From: Ferrithrix thermotolerans DSM 19514
Lineage (GTDB): Bacteria > Actinomycetota > Acidimicrobiia > Acidimicrobiales > CAIXPF01
Direction of reading: 5' to 3'
DNA: 64,000 bases
Assembly (NCBI GenBank): GCA_945906305.1
Contig: CAMDQT010000013.1
Coordinates: forward strand, 27,752-91,751
The translations under genes were made by a program, and so were the position numbers. Positions 17,255-26,396 of this stretch are shown here, piece after piece. The notes under the pieces were generated by a model, which ran no database searches, was not told the origin of the DNA, and saw only the letters and a list, made by a program, of their open reading frames with translations. The number at the start of each line of letters is the position of its first letter. Within the stretch, counting starts at the first letter, position 1.

Positions 17255-18979
17255 TCAGCGTCGACCGCGCACCAAAACACCGGGCCGAGCACCGGTTGGC
17301 ACGCCGTCCCGCCAGGTGACTTCGCCGGACACCACCGTGGCCACATAACCATGCACCCCCTGAAGCAGTCGGGGCGCCCCGGTGGGCAGGTCGTACACCA
17401 TCCGAGGGGCATCCAGACGCAAGGCGTCGTAGTCGATGACGTTCAGATCGCCCTTCTTGCCCACCTCCAACGTGCCGCGGTCACTCAGGCCGTAGATCTC
17501 CGCCGTGTCCCGGGTCTGCATGCGCACGGCGTCCTCGAGGCGCAATTTGGGACCGCGGGTCCGGTCGCGGGTCCAGTGGGTGAGCAGGTAGGTCGGGGCC
17601 GAGGCATCGCAGATGAGCCGACAGTGGGCCCCACCGTCGCTGAGGCTGAGAAACGCACCGTGGTGGTTCAGCCGCTCGAAGATGGGGTTGTGGGAACGCT
17701 GGGAATAGTCGGTGAGCGGGAAGTAGATCAGGCCCCGACCACCGTCGGCGCACATCGCGTCGTAGCAGTAGGCGTACGGGCTCACGCCCGCCGCCGCGGC
17801 GAGAGCCTCGATGCACTGAGCCCCGTCGGGCTCATAGTCGGGTTCGGCACCGAGGGGATACATCTTGTGCATACCGTGCGCGATGTCGTAGTTGAACCGC
17901 CCCGTGAAGCCCGTCTCTTCGGCCAGAATGGCGGCGCGGACCTCGGGCTTGGCCAGTTCATCCAGGCGGGCTTGGACCTCGAGGTCGGCCAGGCCCAAGT
18001 ACGTGGGGTGCATCTTGAAGGGGTGCAGGGAGGTTTCCCAGCCCAGCAGCAGACCACCGGGACGGCCCGCAACCTGGGCCAGAACTCGACCCGGCCCAGC
18101 AATGGGGGCGGAGCTCAGCTCGAGCAGCTCGCGCCACTGCTCGGGATTTCGATCAGCTTGAGTGAGGGCATAGGTCACCATGAGGCCGTGATCGGTGGCC
18201 AGCGTTCGCATCCAGTCGATGTCGGCGCCGAAATCGCCCTCGAGACCGCCCAGGCCGATGTCCGACGCCACCTCCACCACGCCGCCGCCGGCTATAGCCA
18301 CGGCGCGTCCGAGGGCGATCATCTCCTCGGCCCCGGCGAAAGTACCTGGCACCGGCTCGCCGTCGAGAGCCAGGTGCAGCTTGGTACGCGAGGATGAGAA
18401 GCCGAGCGCTCCGGCCCGGACGCCTTCCTCGACGATGGCGGCCATGCGTTCGAGATCGTCTGGGGTGGCCGCCTCATTGCGGGCGCCGCGATCGCCCATC
18501 ACGTAGGCCCGCACCGCACCGTGGGGCACCTGAGTGGCGATGTCCATGACCCGGGGCATGCGCTCCAATGAGTCGAGGTACTCGGGGAAGCTCTCCCACT
18601 GCCAGTCAATGCCTTCGGCGAGCGCCGCGCCAGGAATGTCCTCGACGCCTTCCATCAACTGGATCAGCCAGTCGCGCTGTTCAGCCCTAGCGGGAGCGAA
18701 ACCCACCCCGCAGTTGCCGAAGACGGTGGTGGTCACGCCGTGCCACGAGGACGGCGACAACTCGGGATCCCAAGTGGCCTGGCCGTCGTAGTGGGTGTGC
18801 ACGTCAACCCAGCCCGGAGTGACCAGGCGACCGCCCGCATCGATCTCCTCGAGGCCCGGGCCCACCTCGGGGCCGATCTCGGCCACGCGACCCGAAGCAT
18901 CGATAGCAATGTCGGCCATTCGGGCGGCGGCGCCGGTGCCATCGACGAGGTTGGCGTTGCGGATGACGAGCTTGTGCAT
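17255..18979 (-). CDS. N-acyl-D-amino acid deacylase-like amidohydrolase
   Basis: A 574-residue amidohydrolase of the D-aminoacylase branch. The N-terminal beta-sandwich reads [24 protein letters not shown] carries metal ligands His61 and His63; and [10 protein letters not shown] (Cys90) is the bridging-cysteine signature of D-aminoacylases. The late [12 protein letters not shown] block supplies the catalytic Asp, and [15 protein letters not shown] closes the sandwich. Such enzymes hydrolyse N-acyl-D-amino acids or related cyclic amides in the cytoplasm. ATG 18979 is supported by AGGGGG six bases upstream. A strong terminator for the preceding LPXTG gene stands before it, so it likely has its own promoter. 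Confidence 0.9.
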   Translation of the reverse strand: MHKLVIRNANLVDGTGAAARMADIAIDASGRVAEIGPEVGPGLEEIDAGGRLVTPGWVDVHTHYDGQATWDPELSPSSWHGVTTTVFGNCGVGFAPARAEQRDWLIQLMEGVEDIPGAALAEGIDWQWESFPEYLDSLERMPRVMDIATQVPHGAVRAYVMGDRGARNEAATPDDLERMAAIVEEGVRAGALGFSSSRTKLHLALDGEPVPGTFAGAEEMIALGRAVAIAGGGVVEVASDIGLGGLEGDFGADIDWMRTLATDHGLMVTYALTQADRNPEQWRELLELSSAPIAGPGRVLAQVAGRPGGLLLGWETSLHPFKMHPTYLGLADLEVQARLDELAKPEVRAAILAEETGFTGRFNYDIAHGMHKMYPLGAEPDYEPDGAQCIEALAAAAGVSPYAYCYDAMCADGGRGLIYFPLTDYSQRSHNPIFERLNHHGAFLSLSDGGAHCRLICDASAPTYLLTHWTRDRTRGPKLRLEDAVRMQTRDTAEIYGLSDRGTLEVGKKGDLNVIDYDALRLDAPRMVYDLPTGAPRLLQGVHGYVATVVSGEVTWRDGVPTGARPGVLVRGRR

Positions 18980-19055
18980 GGCAATCCCCCTGGGAAGCAG
19001 CGGCCCGGCCAGCACCGTGACGCCATGGCGAGAGCGTATCCGCCGCGGCGCGGTG

Positions 19056-19088
19056 CCGCGGCGGTGGCAGGAGATGCCACCGCCGCGG
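19056..19088 (-). terminator. Strong intrinsic terminator downstream of the LPXTG gene
   Basis: A 14-bp perfect stem: CCGCGGCGGTGGCA (19056-19069) pairs with TGCCACCGCCGCGG (19075-19088) around a GGAGA loop. It lies 22 bases beyond the stop of the LPXTG gene on the minus strand and before the amidohydrolase, so it should isolate the short gene from the next one. No U-tract follows. Confidence 0.75.
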
Positions 19089-19110
19089 TGCCAGAGCGCG
19101 CGGGGCGAAC

Positions 19111-19608
19111 TCAGGCCTTGGACTGCGTGCGGCGACGGACCGAAAGCAGCGCCAGCAACAACGCACCGGCGGAGACCAGCATGATGGCCAGTCGCACCGT
19201 CGCCGCGCTGTCGCGGCCGGTTCGTGGCAACTCAGAACCCGCCGCCCGCAAGAAGGAAGCGCTCAGCGAGAACGCCGCTCCGTCCTTGTCGCTGGTAAAG
19301 GTGGCCTCATGGGTCCCCGCGGCCAGACCGGCTGGTACCGGCGCCGTGACACAGTAGCTGCCGTCGGCTTCGGTCGTGCCCGAAGCCACCTCGACCCCGT
19401 CAACGTCCATACTGTAGGCCACGGCAGGATCGGCTGTGCCACAGGCGGTCACGGTGTCGCCATCGACGACGATCGAGCCGACTGCGGCGTGCGGGCCGGC
19501 CGGGTAGAGCGCGGCCACCGGCGAAACCGCTGGACCGACCAGCAGCGCCAGCACGGCAAACAGCAAACCCATCCCGACTGATCGAAGAGCAGTTCGTGAA
19601 ACGATCAT
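19111..19608 (-). CDS. Small LPXTG-anchored surface protein
   Basis: A 165-residue exported protein. It begins with an N-terminal signal (basic start, hydrophobic GLLFAVLALLVGPAV to about residue 33), followed by one immunoglobulin-like module of about 90 residues that contains CGTADPAVAYSMDVDG and TFTSDKDG. The C-terminus holds the sortase signal LPRTG (127-131), a hydrophobic span and RRRTQSKA. Sortase should cut LPRT-G and link the protein to the wall. GAGGT precedes the ATG at 19608. The gene stands alone between two runs of same-strand genes and ends in a strong hairpin. The single short ectodomain suggests a spacer or adhesive surface module; no ligand is known. Confidence 0.85.
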   Translation of the reverse strand: MIVSRTALRSVGMGLLFAVLALLVGPAVSPVAALYPAGPHAAVGSIVVDGDTVTACGTADPAVAYSMDVDGVEVASGTTEADGSYCVTAPVPAGLAAGTHEATFTSDKDGAAFSLSASFLRAAGSELPRTGRDSAATVRLAIMLVSAGALLLALLSVRRRTQSKA

Positions 19609-19737
19609 GGCGCGACCTCGTTCGAGCTCAGATGGCAGCGAGGAACGTCCACGCCACGCTCGGGCGGACGGTTCCATCCCGACCATGCAGTTGTCCCACG
19701 ATCCTCACGATTGGGGAAAGGGTCGACCGACCCAAGA

Positions 19738-19755
19738 CCAAAGCCCCCCCTTTGG
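19738..19755 (-). terminator. Weak hairpin downstream of LLM gene
   Basis: CCAAAG (19738-19743) and CTTTGG (19750-19755) form a 6-bp stem around a C6 loop, about 36 bases after the stop of the LLM gene on the minus strand. No U-tract follows. It might be a short terminator or chance. Confidence 0.3.
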
Positions 19756-19790
19756 GATCGACCTCGCGACATCGAGCCGTCGCAACGGGC

Positions 19791-20711
19791 CTACCGAAAC
19801 GCCGGCATGACCTCCTCGGCCAAGAGCCGGACGTTCTCGTCGATGTAGCGGGAGGGGCAACCCTGTGCGAACACCACGGTGCGGGCACCGGCGTCGAGGT
19901 ATTCCTGGATGCGCGCTTTGCATTCGGCAGGGGACCCGGCGATGGCGTACTTGGCGACGAGTTCGCTGAAGTCCTGGTTGTAGGTGGTGGACAGCACCTT
20001 GTTGCACATCTGCAGGGCGGTGTCGCGGTCCTCATGGACACAGGTGAACGCGAACGCAGCTCCCCTCACCGAGCCGGCCGGTCGACCTTCTTCCTCGGTG
20101 AAAGCGGCGATCTTGGCCATCGAGTCCGCCAACATCTCGGGCGTGTACATGTAAGGCAGCCAGGCGTCGCCATACCGCGCCGCCCGGCGCATGGCCGCCT
20201 CCTTGCGCCCGGACACCCAGAAGGGCGGTCGTTGCTTGGATCGGGGGGCAATGGTGATGGCCGACAGCGAACTGAACCGGCCTTCAAATGACACCTTGTC
20301 CTCGGTCAGCAAGCGGCTGATCAGCTCGAGCGCCTCGTTGGTGCGAGCACCTCGCTCCTTCACCGGTACACCGACCGCCTCGAACTCGCGGGGGTTCTCG
20401 CCACCGATGCCAATCCCGAAGCAGTAGCGGCCGTGGCTGATCGTGTCGAGGGTGGCGATGAGCTTGGCCAGCAACGCGGGCGGGTACAGCGGCACCAGCA
20501 CGATGCCGCTGAGCAACTTGATGCGTTCGGTGACTGCGGCGGCCGCGGCCAACGAGATCAACGTGTTGGGGGTCGGCCCGTGGAAGCTGATGTGCTCCCC
20601 GGTGAGCAGGTAGTCGTAACCGAGCGACTCGACGAGTTGGGCCTCGGCCACGACCTCCTTCAACAACCGCATCGAGACCCCGAACTCGACTCCTTCGGAC
20701 TGATCGCGCAT
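19791..20711 (-). CDS. LLM-class F420-dependent oxidoreductase
   Basis: A 306-residue LLM protein. The blocks LGYDYLLTGEHISFHGPTPN, LSGIVLVPLYPPALLAK, RYCFGIGIGGENPREFEAVGVP and PFWVSGRKEAAMRRAARYGDAWLPY are in family order. The FHGPTPN loop is characteristic of a subgroup often annotated TIGR03619 or merely 'LLM class flavin-dependent' (from memory). It follows another LLM gene on the same strand by 83 bases, and an alpha/beta hydrolase lies upstream of both, so the three may form one operon. Two adjacent non-identical LLM enzymes suggest two successive oxidations, or two substrates. Confidence 0.9.
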   Translation of the reverse strand: MRDQSEGVEFGVSMRLLKEVVAEAQLVESLGYDYLLTGEHISFHGPTPNTLISLAAAAAVTERIKLLSGIVLVPLYPPALLAKLIATLDTISHGRYCFGIGIGGENPREFEAVGVPVKERGARTNEALELISRLLTEDKVSFEGRFSSLSAITIAPRSKQRPPFWVSGRKEAAMRRAARYGDAWLPYMYTPEMLADSMAKIAAFTEEEGRPAGSVRGAAFAFTCVHEDRDTALQMCNKVLSTTYNQDFSELVAKYAIAGSPAECKARIQEYLDAGARTVVFAQGCPSRYIDENVRLLAEEVMPAFR

Positions 20712-20794
20712 CGTTTCCCCCGGTGGCTCGCATGGACGGTGCAGAGCATTCCATGCTCGGAGGGCCCGCGCCGAGCCAAGCCACGCCCACTCGC

Positions 20795-21667
20795 TCAGGC
20801 GTAACGCTCGATGACCCGACGTCCGTACTCCAAGACCTCCTCGGGGGTCTTCACCAACGGCGCCAAGCCGCCTGCACCAGTCACGGGGACCATCACCCGG
20901 TGCACCCCGGCCGCGGCCAAGGCGCCAAGCTCGTCGGCATCTGCTGGCGCCGCGGCGCTGATCTCGATGGCGTCGGGATCACGTCCAACGGCCTCGGCGG
21001 CACGTCGCATCTCGTCGTAGAGCGCGGTGGGGTTGCCGCGGGCGGGGAAGTAGCCGTCGCCGAGTCGCCCGGCCCGACGCGCCGCGGCCACGGTGTCACC
21101 ACCGACGATGATGGGGATCCGCCCACCGGCGGGCTTGGGCCGGCAGTAGACATCGGAGAAGGACACGAACTTGCCGTCATAGCTGGCGCAGTCCTCGCTC
21201 CACAACGCCTGCATCGCCTTCACGTAGTCGTCGGTACGGGGACCACGGTCACCAAAGGGAACCCCGATGGCGTCGAACTCTTCCTCCAGCCACCCCACGC
21301 CAATACCGAGCAGTACGCGGTTGCCTCCGGCCATGTCGTCGAGGGTAGCTAGCGCCTTGGCGGTGACCACCGGGTTGCGCTGCGGCACGATGAGGATGGC
21401 GGTACCGAGCTTTATGGTGGTCGTGGCCGAGGCGACGTACGCCATCCAAATCAACGGGTCAGGAATGGGAAAGTCCTCAATGATGCCCATGCGCCCGTCC
21501 GCCGAGTACGGGTAGCGCGACCGGTACGCCTTGGGCACGACCACGTGCTCGACGGTCCAGATGGAGTCGAAACCGGCTTCCTCGGCGGCTTGGGCCAACT
21601 CCACCGCGGCCGGGCCCTGCCCGAACCGGCCGAGGCTGGCATAGCGAAGCCCGAACTTCAGTCCCAT
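20795..21667 (-). CDS. LLM-class F420-dependent oxidoreductase (TIGR03619-like)
   Basis: A 290-residue LLM protein with LKFGLRYASLGRFGQG, FDSIWTVEHVVVPKAY, RYPYSADGRM, KLGTAILIVPQRNP, RVLLGIGVGWLEEEFDAIGVP and IPIIVGGDTVAAARRAGRLGDGYF. It is the closest relative in the window of 15699-16544. AGGGGG about six bases before the ATG supports the start. It lies between the alpha/beta hydrolase (96 bases upstream) and the LLM gene at 19791. The C-terminal EYGRRVIERYA caps the barrel. It probably takes F420 or FMN; the substrate is unknown. Confidence 0.92.
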   Translation of the reverse strand: MGLKFGLRYASLGRFGQGPAAVELAQAAEEAGFDSIWTVEHVVVPKAYRSRYPYSADGRMGIIEDFPIPDPLIWMAYVASATTTIKLGTAILIVPQRNPVVTAKALATLDDMAGGNRVLLGIGVGWLEEEFDAIGVPFGDRGPRTDDYVKAMQALWSEDCASYDGKFVSFSDVYCRPKPAGGRIPIIVGGDTVAAARRAGRLGDGYFPARGNPTALYDEMRRAAEAVGRDPDAIEISAAAPADADELGALAAAGVHRVMVPVTGAGGLAPLVKTPEEVLEYGRRVIERYA

Positions 21668-21763
21668 CAGATCCCCCTCGGTACGCCGGCAGCCGAGACG
21701 GTATCGGCTTGTCAGGCGCGGCGCAGCCTAGCGTTCAACGCTCCGGGCCGACCCGGTCTCGGC

Positions 21764-22642
21764 TCAGCTGGCGCGACCCACGAGGCCGCTGAGGGCGTCC
21801 ACAACTCGATCCCATAACGGCGGGGCAAGGTCGTGGCCCATGTCCCCGAGCACCAATAGGTCGGCCCCCGCAATAACCTCGGCGGTCCTCAGGCCACCGT
21901 CGAGTTGTATCAGCGGATCGCAACGCCCGTGAATGACCAGCGTGGGCATCGACAGCGACCGCAGGCCATCGAGGCGCGAACCCGACTGCCACACCGCGAG
22001 CAGATGTCGGGCCGAGGCGATCGGGTGGAATCCTCGGTCGTAGGCCGCAGCGGCCACCGCCGCGACGCGTGCCGCATCGAAATGTGATGGGCTGCCGAGC
22101 ACCTTGGCATTGGCGACGGCCAACTCGATGGCGTCGTGCCGAGTTTTGGGCGGCTTGGCCAGCAGCGCGGCGTTCGCCTCGGGGGTGGGCTTGCCCACCT
22201 CTCGTTCGCCGGTGCTGGACATGATTGAGCACAACGACGCCACCCGGCCGGGAAAGTCGATCGCTACCGTCTGCGCGATCATCCCACCCATCGACATGCC
22301 GACCACATGAGCTTGTTCAACCCCAAGGTGGTCGAGCACGCCCACCGCGTCGGCGGCCATGTCGGACAGGGTGTAGGGCGCCACCACCGGGGCTCGCTGG
22401 CGGAACGCCGCGAACCCAGCCGCGAAGTCGTAGGCCACCTCGTCGAACCAGGTACTCAGGCCGACATCACGATTGTCGAAACGGACCACGTGATGGCCAC
22501 GACCCGCCAGTTGCCGGCAGAAACCCTCGTCCCAGCCAAGCAACTGACTGCCCAGTCCGTTGACGAGAAGAAGCGTCGGATGGGCGGGATCTCCGAAGGT
22601 CTCGAAGCAGATCTCGATCCCGTTGACGGCAGCGGTTCCCAT
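21764..22642 (-). CDS. Alpha/beta hydrolase (lactonase/epoxide hydrolase type)
   Basis: A 292-residue hydrolase. It has the N-terminal strand ICFETFGDPAHPTLLLVNGLGS, in which NGLGS takes the place of the HGxP oxyanion motif, the nucleophile elbow GMSMGG (Ser117), a long cap, TLVIHGRCDPLI with the acidic residue, and DMGHDLAPPLW with the catalytic His. This resembles short-ester or lactone hydrolases (Abhydrolase_1). It lies 49 bases after the ABC exporter gene on the same strand and upstream of two LLM genes, so a substrate could be hydrolysed and then oxidised. The exporter could equally be unrelated. Confidence 0.88.
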   Translation of the reverse strand: MGTAAVNGIEICFETFGDPAHPTLLLVNGLGSQLLGWDEGFCRQLAGRGHHVVRFDNRDVGLSTWFDEVAYDFAAGFAAFRQRAPVVAPYTLSDMAADAVGVLDHLGVEQAHVVGMSMGGMIAQTVAIDFPGRVASLCSIMSSTGEREVGKPTPEANAALLAKPPKTRHDAIELAVANAKVLGSPSHFDAARVAAVAAAAYDRGFHPIASARHLLAVWQSGSRLDGLRSLSMPTLVIHGRCDPLIQLDGGLRTAEVIAGADLLVLGDMGHDLAPPLWDRVVDALSGLVGRAS

Positions 22643-22691
22643 GGCTGGAATGTAGCCCGCCGGGGTGAGCAGTGGGAGGGGATCAACCCGC

Positions 22692-24500
22692 TCATCCAGT
22701 GGTCGGCTCGGCGGCGTAGGCGCCACCCACACCGGCCAACCAGGCGGCATACAAGCGCGCGTAGTGCCCGTTGGCCACGACCAAGTTGTCGTGGGTGCCG
22801 ACCTCGACCAAGCGGCCCCCATCGATGACCGCCACCCGATCTGCTCGAGCCGAACTGGAGAGCCGGTGGGCGATGACGATCACCGTGCGACCCCGGCTGA
22901 GCCGTTCCAAGGCCGCCTCGACCTCGACCTCGGTGCCCGGATCGAGGCTGGAGGTCGCCTCGTCGAGGATCAACACCGGCGGGTCGACCAATGCCGCACG
23001 GGCCAAGGACACCAGCTGTTTCTCCCCCGCGGACAACCGCGATCCTCGTTCCCGAACCTCGGTGTCCAGACCATCCTCGAGGCGTTCAAAGCGGTCCAGG
23101 ATTCCGAGACTGGCCAACGCGGCCTCAACCTCGGCATCGGTCGCGTCCGGTCGGCCGAGCCGTACGTTGTCGCGCAACGTCCCCGCGAAGAGAAACCCTT
23201 CCTGAGCCATCAGCACAATCCGTTGCCGCAACGATCCCAGCGTTGCCCACCCCAGGTCGACCCCGCCGAAGGTCACCTGGCCCTCGCTGGGGTCGTACAG
23301 CCGGGCGATCAGCTTGGCCAGGGTCGACTTGCCGGCACCGGTGGGGCCCACCAACGCCAGACGCTCGCCGTCGGCCACCACGAGGTCCACACCGCGGAGC
23401 ACCGGGACGCCACCGTGGTAGGCAAACCCGACGCCATGCAACACCAGATCGCCCCGCTCAGCGAGGTCCACCGCCCCGGGCCGTTCGAGGATCTCGGGCG
23501 TGGTGTCGAGCACCTCGTAGATCTTGTGCAGCGCCGCGGCGGCCGACTGCGCGACGTTGAAAAGTTGGCTGAGCTGTTGGATCGGCTCAAACAGCAGGTT
23601 GAGGGTGAGCACGAAGAAGGCCACCGTGCCCACGGTTGCCCGGTCGTTCAGCACCAGCCAACCGCCGAGGCCGACCGCCACTGCGGTGGTGGACACCCCA
23701 CACGCCTCCACGGTGGGCACATACCACGCCTGGGCCCGCACGGCGGTCATGTGAGCGGCGAAAAGCTCGTCGTTGGCCCGCCCGAACCGTTCGATCTCCA
23801 CGGGTTCGCGCGCCGAGGCCTGGATCACCCTGATCCCGTTGAGCGATTCGGACAACCTCGACAGCATCGCCCCAATTCGGTCCCGTACTGAGATGTATGC
23901 CGCGTTGGAGGAACGACGGAAGCGGCGAGAGGACACGACCAGGACTGGGACGCACAGCAAACATGCCAGGGTCATCACCATCGAAGCGGTCATCAGCAGG
24001 CTCAGAGCCAGGACCAGCAACAGCAGGTTGGACACCAACATCAACAATCCCTGCTGGACGAGCTCTTGCATGGACTCCACGTCGGAGGTCAGCCGGGAAA
24101 CCACGACCCCGCTCGGATGGGTGTCGTGGTAGGAAAGACCGAGCCGCTGGAGGTGGGCGAACAGCCGCACCCGCAGATCGCGTAAGAAGCCCTCCCCCAG
24201 CGAGCCGACCGCCACCACCTGGCGGCGGGCCAGCAGGTAGTTGAGCACGGCCACCACGCCATACGCCGCCACCGCAGCCCAAAGCATGGACTCACGTCCG
24301 CCCACCACCGCGACATCGATGGCCACTCGCACGATGAAGGGGCCCGCGAGTTGGGTCAGGACGAAGCCCACGATGGCCACGACCGCCACCACGGTCTGGC
24401 GGCGATAGGGACGCAACAACCCAGCGGTACGGCGCAATACCCGACGAGTCCCGTGGGCGTCGAGTCGGTCCTCCTCGGCCACCCCACCGGCGAGCCACAT
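22692..24500 (-). CDS. ABC exporter half-transporter with degenerate signature motif
   Basis: A 602-residue fused exporter. The six-helix domain is in the first half, with VVVSRLTSDVESMQELVQQGL as the coupling region, and the nucleotide-binding domain is after about residue 350. Walker A GPTGAGKST is near residue 384 and the Q-loop MAQEGFLF is intact. The signature reads LSAGEKQ (about 488) rather than LSGGQ. Walker B LILDEATSSLD keeps its catalytic Glu and the switch His is in AHRLSS. Its ATG overlaps the stop of the upstream half-transporter (TGATG), so the two are translated together and very likely form a heterodimer with one degenerate ATP site. Confidence 0.95.
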   Translation of the reverse strand: MWLAGGVAEEDRLDAHGTRRVLRRTAGLLRPYRRQTVVAVVAIVGFVLTQLAGPFIVRVAIDVAVVGGRESMLWAAVAAYGVVAVLNYLLARRQVVAVGSLGEGFLRDLRVRLFAHLQRLGLSYHDTHPSGVVVSRLTSDVESMQELVQQGLLMLVSNLLLLVLALSLLMTASMVMTLACLLCVPVLVVSSRRFRRSSNAAYISVRDRIGAMLSRLSESLNGIRVIQASAREPVEIERFGRANDELFAAHMTAVRAQAWYVPTVEACGVSTTAVAVGLGGWLVLNDRATVGTVAFFVLTLNLLFEPIQQLSQLFNVAQSAAAALHKIYEVLDTTPEILERPGAVDLAERGDLVLHGVGFAYHGGVPVLRGVDLVVADGERLALVGPTGAGKSTLAKLIARLYDPSEGQVTFGGVDLGWATLGSLRQRIVLMAQEGFLFAGTLRDNVRLGRPDATDAEVEAALASLGILDRFERLEDGLDTEVRERGSRLSAGEKQLVSLARAALVDPPVLILDEATSSLDPGTEVEVEAALERLSRGRTVIVIAHRLSSSARADRVAVIDGGRLVEVGTHDNLVVANGHYARLYAAWLAGVGGAYAAEPTTG

Positions 24501-26356
24501 CAGCCGGCCTCGGCAGTGGCGGCGGCGAGCACGGCGCCATAACGGCTATTCGTGGCCAGCAGGTCGTCGTGGCGCCCCTCGGCGGCCACCCGGCCCTCGT
24601 CGATGAAGACCACCCGGTCCGCCAGAGCAATCGTGGCCGGCCGATGGCTGATCACCAAGGTCGTGGTCCGTCCCAGCTCCCCGGCAAGACCGTCGAGGAT
24701 CAGTCGCTCGGTGGCCGAATCGATGGCCGAGGTCGCATCGTCGAGCACCAGCACCCGCGGCCGGGCGGCCAGCGCCCGGGCGATGGCCAGACGCTGGCGT
24801 TGCCCGCCCGAAAGCGAGTAGCCCCGCTCCCCCACCTTGGTTGCCATGCCCTGTGGGAGCGCGGCGATGAACTCCGTCGCGCCGGCGATTCGGGCCGCCG
24901 CCTCAATGGACTCCGCGCTCGCCCCCGGGTCGACAAAAGCAATGTTGGCGGCCACCGAGTCGGTGAACAGAAAGCTCTCCTCGAAAACGATGCCGACGGC
25001 CCGACGAAGCTCCGCCAGCGCCAGATCTCGAACATCGACGCCGTCGAGCAGGATTCGACCCGCTTGCACGTCGTAGAAGCGAGCCAGCAACCGCGGCACG
25101 GTCGACTTTCCGACCCCGGTGGCGCCGACCAAGGCGACGGTCTCGCCCGGCACCAACACCAAGTCGAACCCGTCCAGGACAGCGGCGACCTCCGGCCCAC
25201 TACGTCGGTCCGAACGGGGGTAGGCGAAGCGGACCGCCTCGAAGCGCACCTCACCGCGTGGCGTGTCCGGCAAGGGTCGCGGCAAGCTGGGCCCGGCCAC
25301 CGCCGGGCGGGCGTCGAGCACCTCCGCTACCCGTTCGCCCGCCGCCACCGCGCGTTGTCCCATGGCGATCACAAAGCCCAAGGCGCGCAACGGCCAAATG
25401 AGTTGGTTGACATACACGTTGAACGCCACTAACTGGCCCAGGGTGAGCGTTCCGGCCAGCACCTGATGGCCGCCGACCGCCACCACCAGTAACAGACCGA
25501 TGTGGGGCAGAAGGTCCAGCGCCGGCACATAACGGGCGCGGGTGCGCACCGCCCCCATCGCTTCGGCATACAACCCGTCGGCCTCCGCCGCGAGCTTGGC
25601 CTGTTGCACCCCTTCGGCGCCGATGCCTTTGACCACCCGGGTGCCGGCCACGGTCTCCTCGACGACCGCGGCTACCCGGGCCGAGGCGCGCTGGATGCCC
25701 ATCATCGAGGGGTGCAGCCGGCTCGAGAAGCGTCGACCCAACAGATTGACCAAGGGCAGCGACCCGAGCGCACACAAGGCGAGCAGCGGGTTGAGCCAAA
25801 ACAGAATCCCCGTGACCGCAACCACCTGTAGAGCGTTGCCCAGCGTGAAAGGAATCATGTTGAGGAAGTTCTGGATCTGCGCCAGATCGCTGTTGGACCG
25901 TGACATCAGATCACCCGCAGATGATCGGTCGAAGAAACTGAAGTCCAGGCCCAGTAGGTGCCTGAATAGACGTGCTCGCAACGTTGCCTCGGCGATTCGT
26001 CCTTCCCGGAAGGCAAAAAAGCGCCGTAAACCCGCACAGAGGGCGGCCAGGAACCCCACCCCCGCCGCGGCCGCTGTCCAGCGGACCAGCGCCCCAAGGT
26101 CCTCGTGGATGATGCCCCGATCGATGGCCTGCATCACCAGGTAGGGCACGGCGACGCGGGCCATGGCCCACAGCAGCCCGGTGCTCACCCCTACCGCCAC
26201 CCAACCGACGCGGGCACCGAGCAGGTCCCTGATCAGGCTCCATCCTCCCCGCACCCCACCAGGGTGCCCTCCGGGCTCGGCGCGAGCCAAACGGTGGGCG
26301 GCGATGGTGTTGCGCTTGGCCTCGGGCGGCCCCCGCCGACCAGCGATAGGGTGCAC
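24500..26356 (-). CDS. ABC exporter half-transporter with Walker B Asp
   Basis: About 618 residues from a GTG at 26356; the true start is uncertain but must lie near here because the divergent SDR begins at 26397. Six transmembrane helices come first, then the nucleotide-binding domain. Walker A GATGVGKST is near residue 410 and the signature LSGGQRQ (about 514) is canonical. Walker B reads LVLDDATSAID, so the catalytic Glu is Asp, and the Q-loop reads FEESFLF, Glu instead of Gln. Its partner has the complementary defect, as in asymmetric exporters such as TM287/288 and BmrCD. It probably exports lipids, drugs or peptides; cargo unknown. Confidence 0.93.
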   Translation of the reverse strand: MHPIAGRRGPPEAKRNTIAAHRLARAEPGGHPGGVRGGWSLIRDLLGARVGWVAVGVSTGLLWAMARVAVPYLVMQAIDRGIIHEDLGALVRWTAAAAGVGFLAALCAGLRRFFAFREGRIAEATLRARLFRHLLGLDFSFFDRSSAGDLMSRSNSDLAQIQNFLNMIPFTLGNALQVVAVTGILFWLNPLLALCALGSLPLVNLLGRRFSSRLHPSMMGIQRASARVAAVVEETVAGTRVVKGIGAEGVQQAKLAAEADGLYAEAMGAVRTRARYVPALDLLPHIGLLLVVAVGGHQVLAGTLTLGQLVAFNVYVNQLIWPLRALGFVIAMGQRAVAAGERVAEVLDARPAVAGPSLPRPLPDTPRGEVRFEAVRFAYPRSDRRSGPEVAAVLDGFDLVLVPGETVALVGATGVGKSTVPRLLARFYDVQAGRILLDGVDVRDLALAELRRAVGIVFEESFLFTDSVAANIAFVDPGASAESIEAAARIAGATEFIAALPQGMATKVGERGYSLSGGQRQRLAIARALAARPRVLVLDDATSAIDSATERLILDGLAGELGRTTTLVISHRPATIALADRVVFIDEGRVAAEGRHDDLLATNSRYGAVLAAATAEAG

Positions 26357-26396
26357 TCGGAGCCGGGCTCGCCGGCCCTTGTCCCCGGGAGCAGCA

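Noticed and set aside
17351..18397. 348-residue open frame on the plus strand
   Set aside because: Shadow of the D-aminoacylase-like amidohydrolase.
22665..23891. 408-residue open frame on the plus strand
   Set aside because: It is the antisense shadow of the ABC half-transporter; the minus-strand frame has Walker motifs and this one has only GC-driven composition.
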